The notes beneath the pieces were generated by a model that did no database searches, was not told where the DNA came from, and was given only the letters and a program-made list of their open reading frames with translations. Shown in pieces: positions 51,472-60,711 of a stretch of 64,000 nt of DNA. Source of the stretch: Dyella silvae (GTDB lineage Bacteria; Pseudomonadota; Gammaproteobacteria; Xanthomonadales; Rhodanobacteraceae); assembly GCF_026421305.1 (NCBI RefSeq), contig NZ_JAPJBQ010000007.1, positions 186,001 through 250,000 on the forward strand, written 5' to 3'. Both the position numbers and the translations under genes were made by a program. Within the stretch, counting starts at the first letter, position 1. Each line of letters opens with the position of its first letter.

Positions 51472-52104
51472 TCATTGCTGGCGCTTGATCCAGCGCAGGA
51501 GGTGTTTCCAGTCCTCCTGGTGGCTCCGGACGTTTTCCGAAGCGTAATCAAAGATGCCCTTGCCGAGTGCGGTCAGCAGCACATAGGCCTGGCTGTCCCG
51601 CAACTGCGCCACGATCGGAAACGGCGAGCGCTCGGCCAGTTGCGTCATGGCGTCCTGGCTGGCGTTGGTCCACGGCTTCAGCCGGTTGCCGACCAGGCCC
51701 ACCGGCAGCTTGCCGCGCTTGATGCGGTTGATCTGCTTGAGATGTTCCAGGAAATCGAACGTGGCATCGAGGTCGAAGGTTGACGGCAGCACGGGTACCA
51801 ACAGTACATCCGCTTTTTCCAGATACGGTTCAAGGTCGCGTTCTTGCGAGCCGGCGGGCGTGTCGATCAGCACGCGCTGGGTATCCGTGGGGAGCTTTTC
51901 GAGCGACCGGCGATGGCCTTCAAGCGCCAGAACGCCGGGCACGTTGTCGGGGCGCCGCGCGGCCCAACGGAAACCGGACTGTTGCCGGTCGGCGTCCACG
52001 ATGGCCGTGTGCTTGCCATCCTGTGCCCAATGCGAAGCCAGCTGAGTGACCAGCGTGCTCTTGCCGCAACCGCCTTTGCTGCTTGCTACCAGTACCGTCA
52101 GCAT
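51472..52104 (-). CDS. ParA-family ATPase (chromosomal MinD/ParA-like)
   Basis: A 210-residue P-loop ATPase of the ParA/MinD type. The deviant Walker A is 'SSKGGCGKSTLVTQLA' (residues 8-23), switch I 'DADRQQSGFRWAARRP' and Walker B-like 'RVLIDTPAG'. No DNA-binding N-terminal HTH is present, and no ParB partner lies near. Orphan ParA proteins place other cargos or membrane complexes in cells. It may be co-transcribed with sixA and yceI. Confidence 0.92.
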   Translation of the reverse strand: MLTVLVASSKGGCGKSTLVTQLASHWAQDGKHTAIVDADRQQSGFRWAARRPDNVPGVLALEGHRRSLEKLPTDTQRVLIDTPAGSQERDLEPYLEKADVLLVPVLPSTFDLDATFDFLEHLKQINRIKRGKLPVGLVGNRLKPWTNASQDAMTQLAERSPFPIVAQLRDSQAYVLLTALGKGIFDYASENVRSHQEDWKHLLRWIKRQQ

Positions 52105-52119
52105 GATGCCGCCCCAGTG

Positions 52120-52131
52120 TCCAAGCTTGGA
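52120..52131. promoter_or_regulatory. Palindrome before the ParA-like gene
   Basis: TCCAAGCTTGGA, a perfect 12-base palindrome, is 15 bases upstream of the ParA-like ATG. It contains a common restriction sequence, so chance is possible, but its position would suit an operator. Confidence 0.3.
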
Positions 52132-52217
52132 ACAAGCCTACACGATGGTTGGGGCAGCAAAGCAAGCGCAGGCGACAACATGCAGGTTTTGCATCGCCGG
52201 CGCAGGCGACAGGCGCC

Positions 52218-53252
52218 TCAGCCCGCCTTGTCGGTTTCCCAATCGGCTGGCGCGTCGACCGGAATCTCATAGTCGTGCAATGCCGTGAGCATCAGGCTCA
52301 TCTGATTGCCGCCTGAGCGGGCCAGCGCCATCAGGTGCTGCGCGATCGCGGCGTCGCCCTGCGCGCGTGCGGAAAGCTGGGAGAAGTTCTGCACCTGCCA
52401 CACCAGATTGCGGCGAGCACGTTTCGCGTCGTCTTGTTGGGCCGCGTCGTCGGCCAGCACCTCGCGCAGGTGCAAACCCAGTGAGCGGGCCAACGGGCTG
52501 GAGCCCCATTCCAGCAGCTTGCCCAGCTTGAGACAGTCCGCCTTGATGGAGGCATCGCCGACGCCGTCCTCGCACAGTCGCGAGGTGGCCTGCAGCCCCG
52601 GTTGCGGCTGGGTTTCGGCCAGGCCAAACACCATGGTCATCTGCACCCCGACGGCACCGGTGGCCGACAGCGGGTTGATCACCGCCTGGGGCGGCGGCAG
52701 CAGGGTCACCGTGGTGGCCAGCGCCTTGAGGCTGGCGCCGGTGTAATCGTCGTAAAGCTTGGCCGAGGCGGCTTTGGCGAGGTCTTCGCGGGCGGCGTCC
52801 GACTTGGTGTCGCGTACATCCTGAGCGAGCTTCAACAGCCACACGGCGGCGTTGTCCGGTACCTGCGCCGTCAGCTTGTTCATGGCGTCGCTATTCGGAC
52901 AGTCGTCCGCCTTGGCGTCACAATCGCTCAGGCGGACCCAGTTGATCTCCGGGCCGGCGCCCTCGGCCTGTTCGGCGCGGTTGATCAGGGTATGGAAGCT
53001 GTTGAAATCTGGTTGGTTGGTGAGCGGGCGTGCCAGCAAAGCCCCGCCAAGCAAGGGCGTGGGCAGGGCCTGGGGGGCAATGACGCTGACCAGATCTTTC
53101 TGGAAGGCCAGCAGCGCCTGGTTGCGCGCGGCCTGTTGTTTGTCGATGGAAACGGCAGGCTTGGCTGCAGGTGCCGGCGATTTCGCGGCCAGGGCGGGAC
53201 CGGCCGCGACGGCCAGCAGCAGGGCAAGCGTGAGGGGGTGCCGTCCAAGCAT
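52218..53252 (-). CDS. Secreted protein of unknown function
   Basis: A 344-residue protein with a signal peptide (MLGRHPLTLALLLAVAAGPALA) and an Ala/Leu/Gln-rich helical body. Four Cys in 'SDCDAKADDCPNSD', 'LCEDGVG' and 'DCLKLG' could form disulfides. The helix-turn-helix spacing hints at a solenoid or TPR-like fold, but I see no clear repeat. The start is 53252; the frame is open upstream to 53405 without similarity. It lies on the strand of, but 113 bases before, the ParA-like gene. Confidence 0.75.
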   Translation of the reverse strand: MLGRHPLTLALLLAVAAGPALAAKSPAPAAKPAVSIDKQQAARNQALLAFQKDLVSVIAPQALPTPLLGGALLARPLTNQPDFNSFHTLINRAEQAEGAGPEINWVRLSDCDAKADDCPNSDAMNKLTAQVPDNAAVWLLKLAQDVRDTKSDAAREDLAKAASAKLYDDYTGASLKALATTVTLLPPPQAVINPLSATGAVGVQMTMVFGLAETQPQPGLQATSRLCEDGVGDASIKADCLKLGKLLEWGSSPLARSLGLHLREVLADDAAQQDDAKRARRNLVWQVQNFSQLSARAQGDAAIAQHLMALARSGGNQMSLMLTALHDYEIPVDAPADWETDKAG

Positions 53253-53419
53253 CGGGTCATCCTTCCGAAAACGAAGCGGCCAGCATACCTGCCGAGGATT
53301 AAGCTTGCCTGATCCGGCGAACCGGGCAGACGGGAGAAGGCGCCCAGCCTTGCTAGCATGGCCGCTTCGCGACGCCCCAGGATGCCCAGTCATCCTGCGC
53401 AGCACAGGAGAGAACCACC

Positions 53420-53617
53420 GTGAACGATATTTCCCATCTGGCCGACAGCCCGGCCCCCTGGTTTGTTGGCTGGGGCACGCTGGCCCTGATCAACGCCGGG
53501 TTGGCCCAGGGCAAAAACCGCAGCGGCATACTTTGGTTCCTGCTGTCACTGCCGCTCGGCCCGATCGCCACGCTGATCCTGGTGATGCTGCCCAAGGCTC
53601 GCCAGACGATGTTCTGA
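53420..53617 (+). CDS. Small membrane protein of unknown function
   Basis: A 65-residue protein using a GTG start with AGGAGAG seven bases upstream. 'WFVGWGTLALINAGLAQGKNRSGILWFLLSLPLGPIATLILVMLP' contains two hydrophobic stretches separated by a basic turn ('GKNRS'), the pattern of a helical hairpin. It ends in a short basic tail ('KARQTMF'). Its only strong clue is this membrane pattern. It is convergent with speE, separated by a bidirectional terminator. Confidence 0.72.
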   Translation: MNDISHLADSPAPWFVGWGTLALINAGLAQGKNRSGILWFLLSLPLGPIATLILVMLPKARQTMF

Positions 53618-53654
53618 TCGGACACCGGCGCCTTTTCTGTCGGAGCAACACCCA

Positions 53655-53689
53655 TAAAAAAGCCCGGCGTGGGAGACCACGCCGGGCTT
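53655..53689. terminator. Bidirectional terminator between small membrane protein and speE
   Basis: A perfect 13-bp stem (53660-53672 with 53677-53689, arm AAGCCCGGCGTGG) with a GAGA loop. A run of A before it serves the minus-strand speE gene; a short T run follows for the plus strand. Confidence 0.85.
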
Positions 53690-53708
53690 TCGTTGGAACG
53701 GGGGAGGC

Positions 53709-54563
53709 TTACTCGCCCAGCGCTTCGCGCAGGAATTCCGGCTGAGCCAGCGCCGCCTTGTGCATATCGGCGTTGTAGTAGCGGGTAGCGAAGTTCTTGC
53801 TCAGCGCACCGCGCTCGCGGAAGCCGGCCAGGTCACCGCCCTTACGGGCCATGGTGCAGCTCCACCAGCCGGTGGGGTAGCACGGCTGCGGGAACGGCAG
53901 CGTCTTCACAGCGCTGAAGCCGGCGGTGCGCATGGCCGAACGCATGGACTTGATCAGCTCCAGGTGCGCGATGGGCGACTCGGACTGCTGCACCAGGATG
54001 CCGCCATGGCGCAGGGCCTTGTAGCAGCTGGCGTAGAAGGCGGCGTTGAACAGGCCTTCCGCCGGGCCGACCGGGTCGGTCGAGTCGACAATGATCAGGT
54101 CCAGCGATTCCGGCTCGGCCTCGGCCATGTACTTGATGCCGTCGATGAACAGCAGCTCGGCGCGTGGGTCGTTGTTGGACTCGCACAGCTCCGGGAAGTA
54201 CTGCTCGGCCAGACGCGTGACGCGCTCGTCGATCTCCACCTGCGCGGCGTGTTCGACTTCCTCGTGCTTGAGCACTTCGCGCAGCGTGCCGCAGTCGCCG
54301 CCGCCGATGATCACCACGCGCTTGGCGCGCGCATGGGTGAACAGCGCCGGGTGGGTCATCATCTCGTGATAGAGGAAGTTGTCGCGGCTGGTCAGCATCA
54401 CGCAACCGTCGATCACCATCAGATTGCCCCAGTCGGTGGTCTGGTAGATCTCGATGGTCTGGAACGGGGTTTTCTCGGCGTGCAGCAGCTTCTCCACGCG
54501 GTAGCCGATGGAGGAGCCGGAGGCCTGGTGGGCTTCGGTGAACCAGCTGGGGTGCTGCGACAT
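53709..54563 (-). CDS. speE: Spermidine synthase (polyamine aminopropyltransferase)
   Basis: A 284-residue SpeE enzyme that transfers an aminopropyl group from decarboxylated S-adenosylmethionine to putrescine. Motifs are 'HPSWFTEAHQ', 'DGCVMLTSRDNFLYHEMMTHPAL', the cofactor loop 'VVIIGGGDCGTLREVLKHE', and catalytic 'LIIVDSTDPVGPAEGLF'. The start at 54563 ('MSQHPSW') is the family start; an ATG ten codons upstream is less likely. It is divergent from speA, so the window covers the first and last steps of arginine-derived spermidine synthesis. Confidence 0.95.
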   Translation of the reverse strand: MSQHPSWFTEAHQASGSSIGYRVEKLLHAEKTPFQTIEIYQTTDWGNLMVIDGCVMLTSRDNFLYHEMMTHPALFTHARAKRVVIIGGGDCGTLREVLKHEEVEHAAQVEIDERVTRLAEQYFPELCESNNDPRAELLFIDGIKYMAEAEPESLDLIIVDSTDPVGPAEGLFNAAFYASCYKALRHGGILVQQSESPIAHLELIKSMRSAMRTAGFSAVKTLPFPQPCYPTGWWSCTMARKGGDLAGFRERGALSKNFATRYYNADMHKAALAQPEFLREALGE

Positions 54564-54676
54564 GAGGTTGTTCCTGACAATCAATGGGTTCAAAGAACGG
54601 GAATTGTAGCCGAACGGGCCTGGCCGGACTGTCTCAGGGACGGCCCAGACTTCGGCACATTGTCACAAGAGGCCGT

Positions 54677-54766
54677 TACAATAGCCGCCCGGATCGCCGC
54701 GCCAAGCCGTTTGCGATCCCCAAGTCAGTCCGGCCCCGCGGCGTGCAAGGCTTCCGGCCGGCTGAC
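54677..54766 (+). promoter_or_regulatory. Possible speA promoter and structured leader
   Basis: TACAAT (54677-54682) is a good -10 element, though no matching -35 is seen at normal distance. If used, it gives a leader of about 150 bases. The leader has a strong stem (54724-54735 with 54756-54766, one bulged T, GC-rich) followed by TTTG, about 75 bases before the ATG. A role in polyamine-responsive control is inference. Confidence 0.4.
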
Positions 54767-54840
54767 TTTGCCTCGTCAAGGCTCCGCCGCTGCGACGACA
54801 TGTTCAGGGTGTAACACGCCCGTTGTACAAGGAGCCCTCC

Positions 54841-56730
54841 ATGTCGAAGCACTGGAACATTGATGCTGCCCGCCATACCTACGCCGTCCCGCACTGGGGC
54901 GACGGCTATGTGGATGTGAGCGCGGCCGGCCATATCGTGATGCGCCCGCACGGCGCCAAGGGTCCGGCCCTGTCGCTGCCGGCGATTGTCGATCGCGCCC
55001 GCGCCGAAGGCCTGCGCCTGCCGTTGCTCGTGCGCTTTCCGGACATCCTCGCCGACCGTTTGAAGCGTTTGCAGGACGCCTTTGCCAAGGCCATTGGCGA
55101 ATGGAGTTATGCGGGCGGGTATACGGCCGTCTATCCGATCAAGGTGAACCAGCAGCGCGGCGTGGCCGGCGAGCTGGTGGCCGCCGGCGAGCACGGCTTC
55201 GGCCTTGAGGCCGGTTCCAAGCCGGAGCTGATGGCCGTGCTGGCGATGGCCCGTCCGGGCAGCATCGTCATCTGCAACGGCTACAAAGACCGCGAATACA
55301 TCCGCCTCGCGCTGATCGGCCGCAAGCTCGGTCTGCGCGTGCACATCGTGATCGAAAAGCTTTCCGAGCTCGATCACGTCTTCACCGAAGCCAAGGCGCT
55401 GGGCGTCGAGCCCTTGCTCGGCGTGCGCGTGCGCCTTGCCTCCATCGGTGCCGGCAAGTGGCAGAACACCGGCGGTGACAAGGGCAAGTTCGGCCTGTCG
55501 CCGAGCCAGGTGCTCACGCTGGTGGAACGTCTGAAGCACGCTGGCCTCATGCACACGCTGAGGCTGCAGCACTTTCACATGGGCTCGCAAATCTCCAACG
55601 TGCGCGACATTGCCAACGGCATGCGCGAGGCCACGCGCTACTTCGTGGAACTCAAGCGCATGGGCGTGCCGCTGGATATCGTCGATGTGGGCGGTGGCCT
55701 TGGCGTGGATTACGAAGGCTCGCGCTCGCGTAGCCACAACTCGATCAACTATTCCATTGAGCAGTACGCCTCGACCATCGTGCAATCGCTGGCCGAGGCC
55801 GTGGCCGAGGAAAATCTGCCCGCACCGCACATCATTACCGAGGCTGGCCGCGCCATGACCGCACACCACGCCGTGATGGTGGTCAACGTGACGGAAGTGG
55901 AAGAAGTCCCCGCCGGCAACATCCCGTCTGCACACGAGCATGAGCCTGCCGTGCTGCGCCGCCTGCGCGAGACCTGGGCAGAACTCGACCAGCGTCCCGC
56001 GCTGGAACTGTTCCACGAAGCCCAGCATCACCTCGCCGAAGGCCAGACGCTGTACGCACTGGGCCAGTTGAATCTGGAAGACCGCGCGCGTCTGGACGAC
56101 ATGTACTACGCCATCGCCAACGAGGTGCGTACGCGCCTGTTGCCCGCTGAGCGTTCACACCGTCAGGCGCTCGATGAGCTGGATGAAAAGCTGGTCGACA
56201 AGTACTTCGTCAACTTCTCCGTGTTTGAATCCGTGCCGGATATCTGGGCCATCGACCAGATCTTCCCGATTGCACCGATTGCGCGTTTGAACGAAGAGCC
56301 AACCCGTCGCGGCGTGATCGTGGACCTCACCTGCGATTCCGACGGCCGCATCGACGACTACGTCGACGCCGAGGGTGTGGACGTGAGCCTGCCGCTGCAC
56401 GCGCTGAAAGAAGACGAGAGCTATCGCCTCGGCATCTTCATGGTCGGCGCGTACCAGGAAACGCTGGGCGACATCCACAACCTGTTCGGCGATACCGATG
56501 CTGTGAACGTGCGCGTCGATGGCGATTCGTATGTTTTCGCGCACAAGCGCCGTGGTGACACCACCGATCTCATGCTCGACTACGTCGGCTACGACTTGGA
56601 AGTGCTGCGCCGCAGTTACCGCGAGCGCATTGCTGCGGCTGGCGTGGACGGCGACGCTGCCGAACAGTTGTTCGTCACATTGAACGAAGGATTGACCGGC
56701 TATACCTATCTTTCTGAGGGTGCGCACTAA
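54841..56730 (+). CDS. speA: Biosynthetic arginine decarboxylase
   Basis: A 629-residue PLP-dependent enzyme that makes agmatine from arginine. The PLP Lys is in 'TAVYPIKVNQQRGVA' (about residue 102), and the phosphate-binding 'VDVGGGLGVDYEGSRS' and 'FHMGSQISNVRDIA' are typical of fold-III arginine decarboxylases. The C-terminal Cys-type active site region is 'CDSDGRIDDYVDAEG'. AAGGAG precedes the ATG at 54841. Agmatine must be converted to putrescine by enzymes encoded elsewhere before SpeE acts. Confidence 0.96.
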   Translation: MSKHWNIDAARHTYAVPHWGDGYVDVSAAGHIVMRPHGAKGPALSLPAIVDRARAEGLRLPLLVRFPDILADRLKRLQDAFAKAIGEWSYAGGYTAVYPIKVNQQRGVAGELVAAGEHGFGLEAGSKPELMAVLAMARPGSIVICNGYKDREYIRLALIGRKLGLRVHIVIEKLSELDHVFTEAKALGVEPLLGVRVRLASIGAGKWQNTGGDKGKFGLSPSQVLTLVERLKHAGLMHTLRLQHFHMGSQISNVRDIANGMREATRYFVELKRMGVPLDIVDVGGGLGVDYEGSRSRSHNSINYSIEQYASTIVQSLAEAVAEENLPAPHIITEAGRAMTAHHAVMVVNVTEVEEVPAGNIPSAHEHEPAVLRRLRETWAELDQRPALELFHEAQHHLAEGQTLYALGQLNLEDRARLDDMYYAIANEVRTRLLPAERSHRQALDELDEKLVDKYFVNFSVFESVPDIWAIDQIFPIAPIARLNEEPTRRGVIVDLTCDSDGRIDDYVDAEGVDVSLPLHALKEDESYRLGIFMVGAYQETLGDIHNLFGDTDAVNVRVDGDSYVFAHKRRGDTTDLMLDYVGYDLEVLRRSYRERIAAAGVDGDAAEQLFVTLNEGLTGYTYLSEGAH

Positions 56731-56763
56731 GCCGATACGGCGCTTGAAGCCACGCTCCTTGCT

Positions 56764-56791
56764 CGTCATTCCGGCGTGCGCCGGAATGACG
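56764..56791. repeat. Single-unit palindromic repeat (dRS3/BIME-like), copy 5
   Basis: CGTCATTCCGGC-GTGC-GCCGGAATGACG is a perfect 12-bp-arm hairpin 34 bases after the speA stop, related to copies 1-4. It may terminate speA. Confidence 0.85.
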
Positions 56792-56943
56792 AAGTAGCGA
56801 GCGCATTTTCAAGCTTGTCCATTCGTCGCATGGATGTGTGCTCCCAAGCTGTGCAAGCCTGTTTCGTATAGACGGACAGGCCACGCAGCCCACAACCTGA
56901 TTTCCGTTTCTGCTTTCCCCGTTCCCCATCGACAGGAGTGGTT

Positions 56944-57729
56944 ATGGCAAGTCTCGACGGCAAGGTGGCACTCATTACTGGCGCAGCCAGCGGCTTGGGC
57001 AAGGCAATCGCCGAGTTGTATGCAAAGAACGGCGCGGCGGTCGCCATCGCTGACATCAATCAGCAGGCGGCAGACGCAACGGCGGCAGAGATCAATGCGG
57101 CCGGCGGCAAGGCCATCGGTATCGCGATGGATGTTACTGACGAGGCCGCCGTCAACGCTGGCACCGACAAGGTCGTCGCCACCTTCGGTCATCTGGACAT
57201 CCTGATTTCCAATGCAGGCATCCAGATCATCAACCCCATCGACCAGTTCTCGTACGCCGACTGGAAGAAGATGCTCGCCATCCATCTCGATGGCGGCTTT
57301 CTCACCACCAAGGCTGCGCTCCAGCACATGTACAAGGACGATCGCGGCGGCATCGTGATCTACATGGGTTCGGTGCACTCGCACGAAGCTTCCAAGCTCA
57401 AGTCCGCCTACGTGGCCGCCAAGCATGGCTTGCTCGGCCTTGCGCGCACGCTGGCGAAGGAAGGCGCTGCGCACAACGTGCGTTCGCACGTGATCTGCCC
57501 CGGCTTCGTGCGCACGCCGCTGGTGGAAAAACAGATTCCGGAGCAGGCCAAGGAGCTGGGCATCAGCGAGGCCGAGGTGATCAAGAACGTGATGCTGAAG
57601 GACACGGTGGATGGCGTGTTCACCACCGTCGACGACATCGCGCAGACCGCGCTTTATCTGGCCAGCTTCCCGTCGGCGGCGCTGACCGGTCAATCGATCG
57701 TGGTGAGCCACGGCTGGTACATGCAGTAG
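56944..57729 (+). CDS. 3-Hydroxybutyrate dehydrogenase (SDR family)
   Basis: A 261-residue SDR that matches D-beta-hydroxybutyrate dehydrogenases: '[33 protein letters not shown]', '[16 protein letters not shown]', catalytic Ser in '[12 protein letters not shown]', Tyr-Lys in '[14 protein letters not shown]', and the substrate-loop '[22 protein letters not shown]' with the diagnostic EKQI sequence. It interconverts 3-hydroxybutyrate and acetoacetate. The start is ATG 56944; GTG 56938 is possible. The acetoacetate decarboxylase gene follows, 109 bases away. Confidence 0.9.
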   Translation: MASLDGKVALITGAASGLGKAIAELYAKNGAAVAIADINQQAADATAAEINAAGGKAIGIAMDVTDEAAVNAGTDKVVATFGHLDILISNAGIQIINPIDQFSYADWKKMLAIHLDGGFLTTKAALQHMYKDDRGGIVIYMGSVHSHEASKLKSAYVAAKHGLLGLARTLAKEGAAHNVRSHVICPGFVRTPLVEKQIPEQAKELGISEAEVIKNVMLKDTVDGVFTTVDDIAQTALYLASFPSAALTGQSIVVSHGWYMQ

Positions 57730-57838
57730 TTGCCATGCTCTGCCCGGCCATGCCGGGCAGAGCCGCTCTATCCCATCGATACCGGTCCGCGCGGGCCAGG
57801 ATGCACCGTGCGGACAAGCTGCCAGGAGCGACACCGCC

Positions 57839-58579
57839 ATGAAGATTGCCGATGTGAAGGCCAATGCCTTCGCCATGCCTTTGACCAGCCCGGCGTTTCC
57901 GCCCGGGCCTTACCGCTTTGTTGATCGGGAGTTCCTGGTCATCACCTATCGCACGGACATGGATGCGCTGCGCGCCGTGGTACCCGAGCCGCTGGAAGTG
58001 ACCGAGCCGCTGGTCAAGTACGAATTCATCCGCATGCCCGATTCCACCGGTTTCGGCGACTACACCGAATCCGGGCAGGTCATTCCGGTCACCTTCCAGG
58101 GCCAGCATGGCGGCTATGTGCATTCGATGTATCTCAACGACCATCCGCCGATTGCCGGCGGACGGGAGCTGTGGGGATTTCCCAAGAAGCTTGCGACGCC
58201 GATCCTGGAGACCGAGATCGACACGCTGGTCGGCACGCTCGATTACGGCAAGGTGCGCGTGGCCAAAGGCACCATGGGCTTCAAGCATCGGCCGGCCGAT
58301 CACCAGGCCGTGCTGGCCTCACTGGCGGCGCCCAACTTCCTGCTCAAGATCATTCCCCACGTAGACGGCACGCCGCGCATCTGCGAGCTGGTCCGCTACT
58401 ACACCACCAACGTCACGCTCAAGGGCGCCTGGACAGGCCCGGCGGCATTGGAACTACATGCCCACGCACTGGCCCCGGTCGCCGATCTGCCGGTACTGAA
58501 GGTGGAATCGGCGTTACATTTCATCACCGACCTGACCCTCGACCTGGGCACCGTGGTGTACGACTATTTGGCTGATTGA
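57839..58579 (+). CDS. adc: Acetoacetate decarboxylase
   Basis: A 246-residue enzyme of the Adc family. The Schiff-base Lys is Lys116 in '[17 protein letters not shown]', and the conserved Glu/Arg environment ('EFIRMPD', 'GRE') is present. It would convert acetoacetate to acetone and CO2. The upstream 3-hydroxybutyrate dehydrogenase provides its substrate. Some members of the family are not acetoacetate-specific, so activity is inferred from the motif. Confidence 0.9.
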   Translation: MKIADVKANAFAMPLTSPAFPPGPYRFVDREFLVITYRTDMDALRAVVPEPLEVTEPLVKYEFIRMPDSTGFGDYTESGQVIPVTFQGQHGGYVHSMYLNDHPPIAGGRELWGFPKKLATPILETEIDTLVGTLDYGKVRVAKGTMGFKHRPADHQAVLASLAAPNFLLKIIPHVDGTPRICELVRYYTTNVTLKGAWTGPAALELHAHALAPVADLPVLKVESALHFITDLTLDLGTVVYDYLAD

Positions 58580-58589
58580 GTTGAGGCTG

Positions 58590-59786
58590 ATGCGTATGGA
58601 CGTCCGTAAAAACTCGTCAGAATCGAAGCTGTCCGATCACGACCGGCTGCGACAGCTTCACAAGCAATATCACACCACCGCGCTGGTGCTGCAGGGTGGC
58701 GGCGCGCTGGGCGCCTACCAGGCGGGTGTGTACGAAGCGTTGGATGAGATTGGCATTCATCCCAACTGGGTCGCCGGCATATCGATCGGTGCGCTTAACG
58801 CGGCCATCATTGCGGGCAATGCGCCGGAACATCGCGTGGCGCGGCTACGCGAATTCTGGGAAACGATCTGCCGCCCGCCGGTATTTCCGGGGTGGGTCAC
58901 CGCGCCGCTGGACCCGGGTGCCTGGGAATTGCCATGGCAGAACGGCCTGAGCGGATGGGCGGCATTGCGTGCGTTGGTCGAAGGGCAGCCGGGCTTCTTC
59001 AGTCCGCGCCCGTTCCCCTTGATGCCGTGGCGCGCCTCGCCCACCACGGCAAGCTGGTATGACACCTCGCCACTCAAAGCCACGCTGGAGCGGCTGGTGG
59101 ATTTCGACCGCATCAACCACAAGCACGCACTGCGTGTATCCGTTGGCGCGGTAAACATCCGAACCGGCAACTTCGTCTATTTCGACAATACCCAGGGCGA
59201 ATTGCGGGCTGAGCACTTTATGGCCTCCGGTGCCTTACCGCCGGGTTTCCCCGCCATTGAAGTGGATGGCGAGTTCTACTGGGACGGCGGCATGGTCTCC
59301 AACACGCCGCTGTACAAGGTGTTGTCGGATCCGTCCTGCCGCGACTCGCTGATCTTTCAGGTGGATTTGTGGAGCTCGCGCGGCGAGGTGCCGCGCGATC
59401 TGGCCGAAGTCACCTCGCGCGCCAAAGACATCCAGTATTCCAGCCGTACTCGCCTCATCACCGAGTACATGGGGCTACGGCAGCGCCAACAGCGCATACT
59501 TCACGACCTGATGGCGCTGGTGCCGGAAGACCAACGGCAACAGCCTGCCTATCGCCAGGCAGAGCTCCACGCCAGCGGCGCCATCGTCAACCTGTTTCAC
59601 CTGATTTACCGCAACAAACCGTACGAAGGGCACTACAAGGACTACGAGTTCAGCTTCGACAGCATGCGTCAACACTGGAGCAGCGGCCTGGATGATCTGC
59701 GCTGCACCTTTGCGGAACCGCACTGGTTTGAGCTGCCGAGTGCCGAGCATCCCTTCGTCACGCACGACGTACATTGTGAAGATTGA
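58590..59786 (+). CDS. Patatin-like phospholipase with DUF3734
   Basis: A 398-residue patatin-family protein. The oxyanion region is 'LVLQGGGALGAYQAGVYEAL', nucleophile Ser in GISIGAL (GxSxG), and catalytic Asp in 'YWDGGMVSNTPL' (DGG). The C-terminal DUF3734 includes 'DLWSSRGEVPRDLAEVTSRAKDIQYSSRT'. The ATG at 58590 follows GAGG; the frame also allows TTG 58581. It is ten bases after adc, the same order seen for patatin genes near PHB or ketone metabolism. It may hydrolyse lipids or polyhydroxybutyrate (inference). Confidence 0.9.
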   Translation: MRMDVRKNSSESKLSDHDRLRQLHKQYHTTALVLQGGGALGAYQAGVYEALDEIGIHPNWVAGISIGALNAAIIAGNAPEHRVARLREFWETICRPPVFPGWVTAPLDPGAWELPWQNGLSGWAALRALVEGQPGFFSPRPFPLMPWRASPTTASWYDTSPLKATLERLVDFDRINHKHALRVSVGAVNIRTGNFVYFDNTQGELRAEHFMASGALPPGFPAIEVDGEFYWDGGMVSNTPLYKVLSDPSCRDSLIFQVDLWSSRGEVPRDLAEVTSRAKDIQYSSRTRLITEYMGLRQRQQRILHDLMALVPEDQRQQPAYRQAELHASGAIVNLFHLIYRNKPYEGHYKDYEFSFDSMRQHWSSGLDDLRCTFAEPHWFELPSAEHPFVTHDVHCED

Positions 59787-59802
59787 TCCACCGGGAAACC
59801 TC

Positions 59803-60663
59803 ATGAGTCTCAACGTTGCATTCATCGGACTTGGCGCAATGGGCACGCCCATGGCCGGTCACCTCAAAGCTCGTGGCCTGCTGCATGCCGTATCGAGCCG
59901 CACGCAAGCCAACGCCGACGCCGTCGCGAACGAGCTCGGCGTTTCCGCACCGTCGTTGGCCGACATTGCAGCGCAGTGCGACGTCATCGCGCTGTGCGTC
60001 ACCGCTGACGCCGACGTGCTCGGCCTGATCGATGCGCTGGCGCCGCATCTGAAGAAAGGCGCGATCGTTATCGATCACTCCACCGTCGCTCCCGATACGG
60101 CCAAGCAGGCGGCGGCACGCTTGTCCGCCGTCGGCGCGCATTTCCTCGATGCACCCGTTTCCGGCGGCGTCGAAGGCGCCAAGAACGGCAAGCTCTCCGT
60201 GATGGTGGGCGGCGACGCCGATGTGCTCGAACGCGCGCGCCCTGTACTGGAAGCCTATGCACTGCGTGTCACCCACCTTGGCGGCGTCGGCGCAGGCCAG
60301 GCGACCAAGGCGGTGAATCAGGTGCTTGTTGCGGGTATCGCGCAGGGCGTGTGCGAAGGCCTCGCCCTCGCCGAAGCGCTGGGCCTCGATCCGGAGCGTC
60401 TGCTGCCGACACTTGGTGCAGGTGCTGCCGGCAACTGGTTCCTCGAAAAGCGCGGTGCCACCATGCTGCGCAACGAATTCAGCGTCGGCTTCAAGCTCGG
60501 CCTGCTGCACAAAGACCTCGGCATCGTCCGCCGCATCGCTGAAAGCGCTGGCACCAGTCGCAGCGTGATCGAGCGTTCGCTCGCCGATTACGCTGAGTTG
60601 ATGAGCCAGGGTTACGGCGACGACGATATTTCTGGATTGATCAGGCTGAAGCGCAAGGGTTGA
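59803..60663 (+). CDS. 3-Hydroxyisobutyrate-dehydrogenase-family oxidoreductase
   Basis: A 286-residue beta-hydroxyacid dehydrogenase. It has the NAD(P) loop 'VAFIGLGAMGTPMAGHL', the substrate-binding 'FLDAPVSGGVEGAKNGKLSVMVGG', catalytic Lys in 'GAGQATKAVNQVLVAG', and 'LHKDLGIVRRIAESAG' at the end. Likely substrates are 3-hydroxyisobutyrate, tartronate semialdehyde or a related acid. The start at 59803 lies 16 bases after the patatin stop. It completes a four-gene run. Confidence 0.92.
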   Translation: MSLNVAFIGLGAMGTPMAGHLKARGLLHAVSSRTQANADAVANELGVSAPSLADIAAQCDVIALCVTADADVLGLIDALAPHLKKGAIVIDHSTVAPDTAKQAAARLSAVGAHFLDAPVSGGVEGAKNGKLSVMVGGDADVLERARPVLEAYALRVTHLGGVGAGQATKAVNQVLVAGIAQGVCEGLALAEALGLDPERLLPTLGAGAAGNWFLEKRGATMLRNEFSVGFKLGLLHKDLGIVRRIAESAGTSRSVIERSLADYAELMSQGYGDDDISGLIRLKRKG

Positions 60664-60711
60664 GCTACTCGTTGCTCATGGTAAAGCCCAACAATCCCCG
60701 ATTTCTGTAAG

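Noticed and set aside
54676..56031. A 451-codon open frame antisense to speA
   Set aside because: The SpeA protein is full length and conserved on the plus strand; the antisense frame shows no family.
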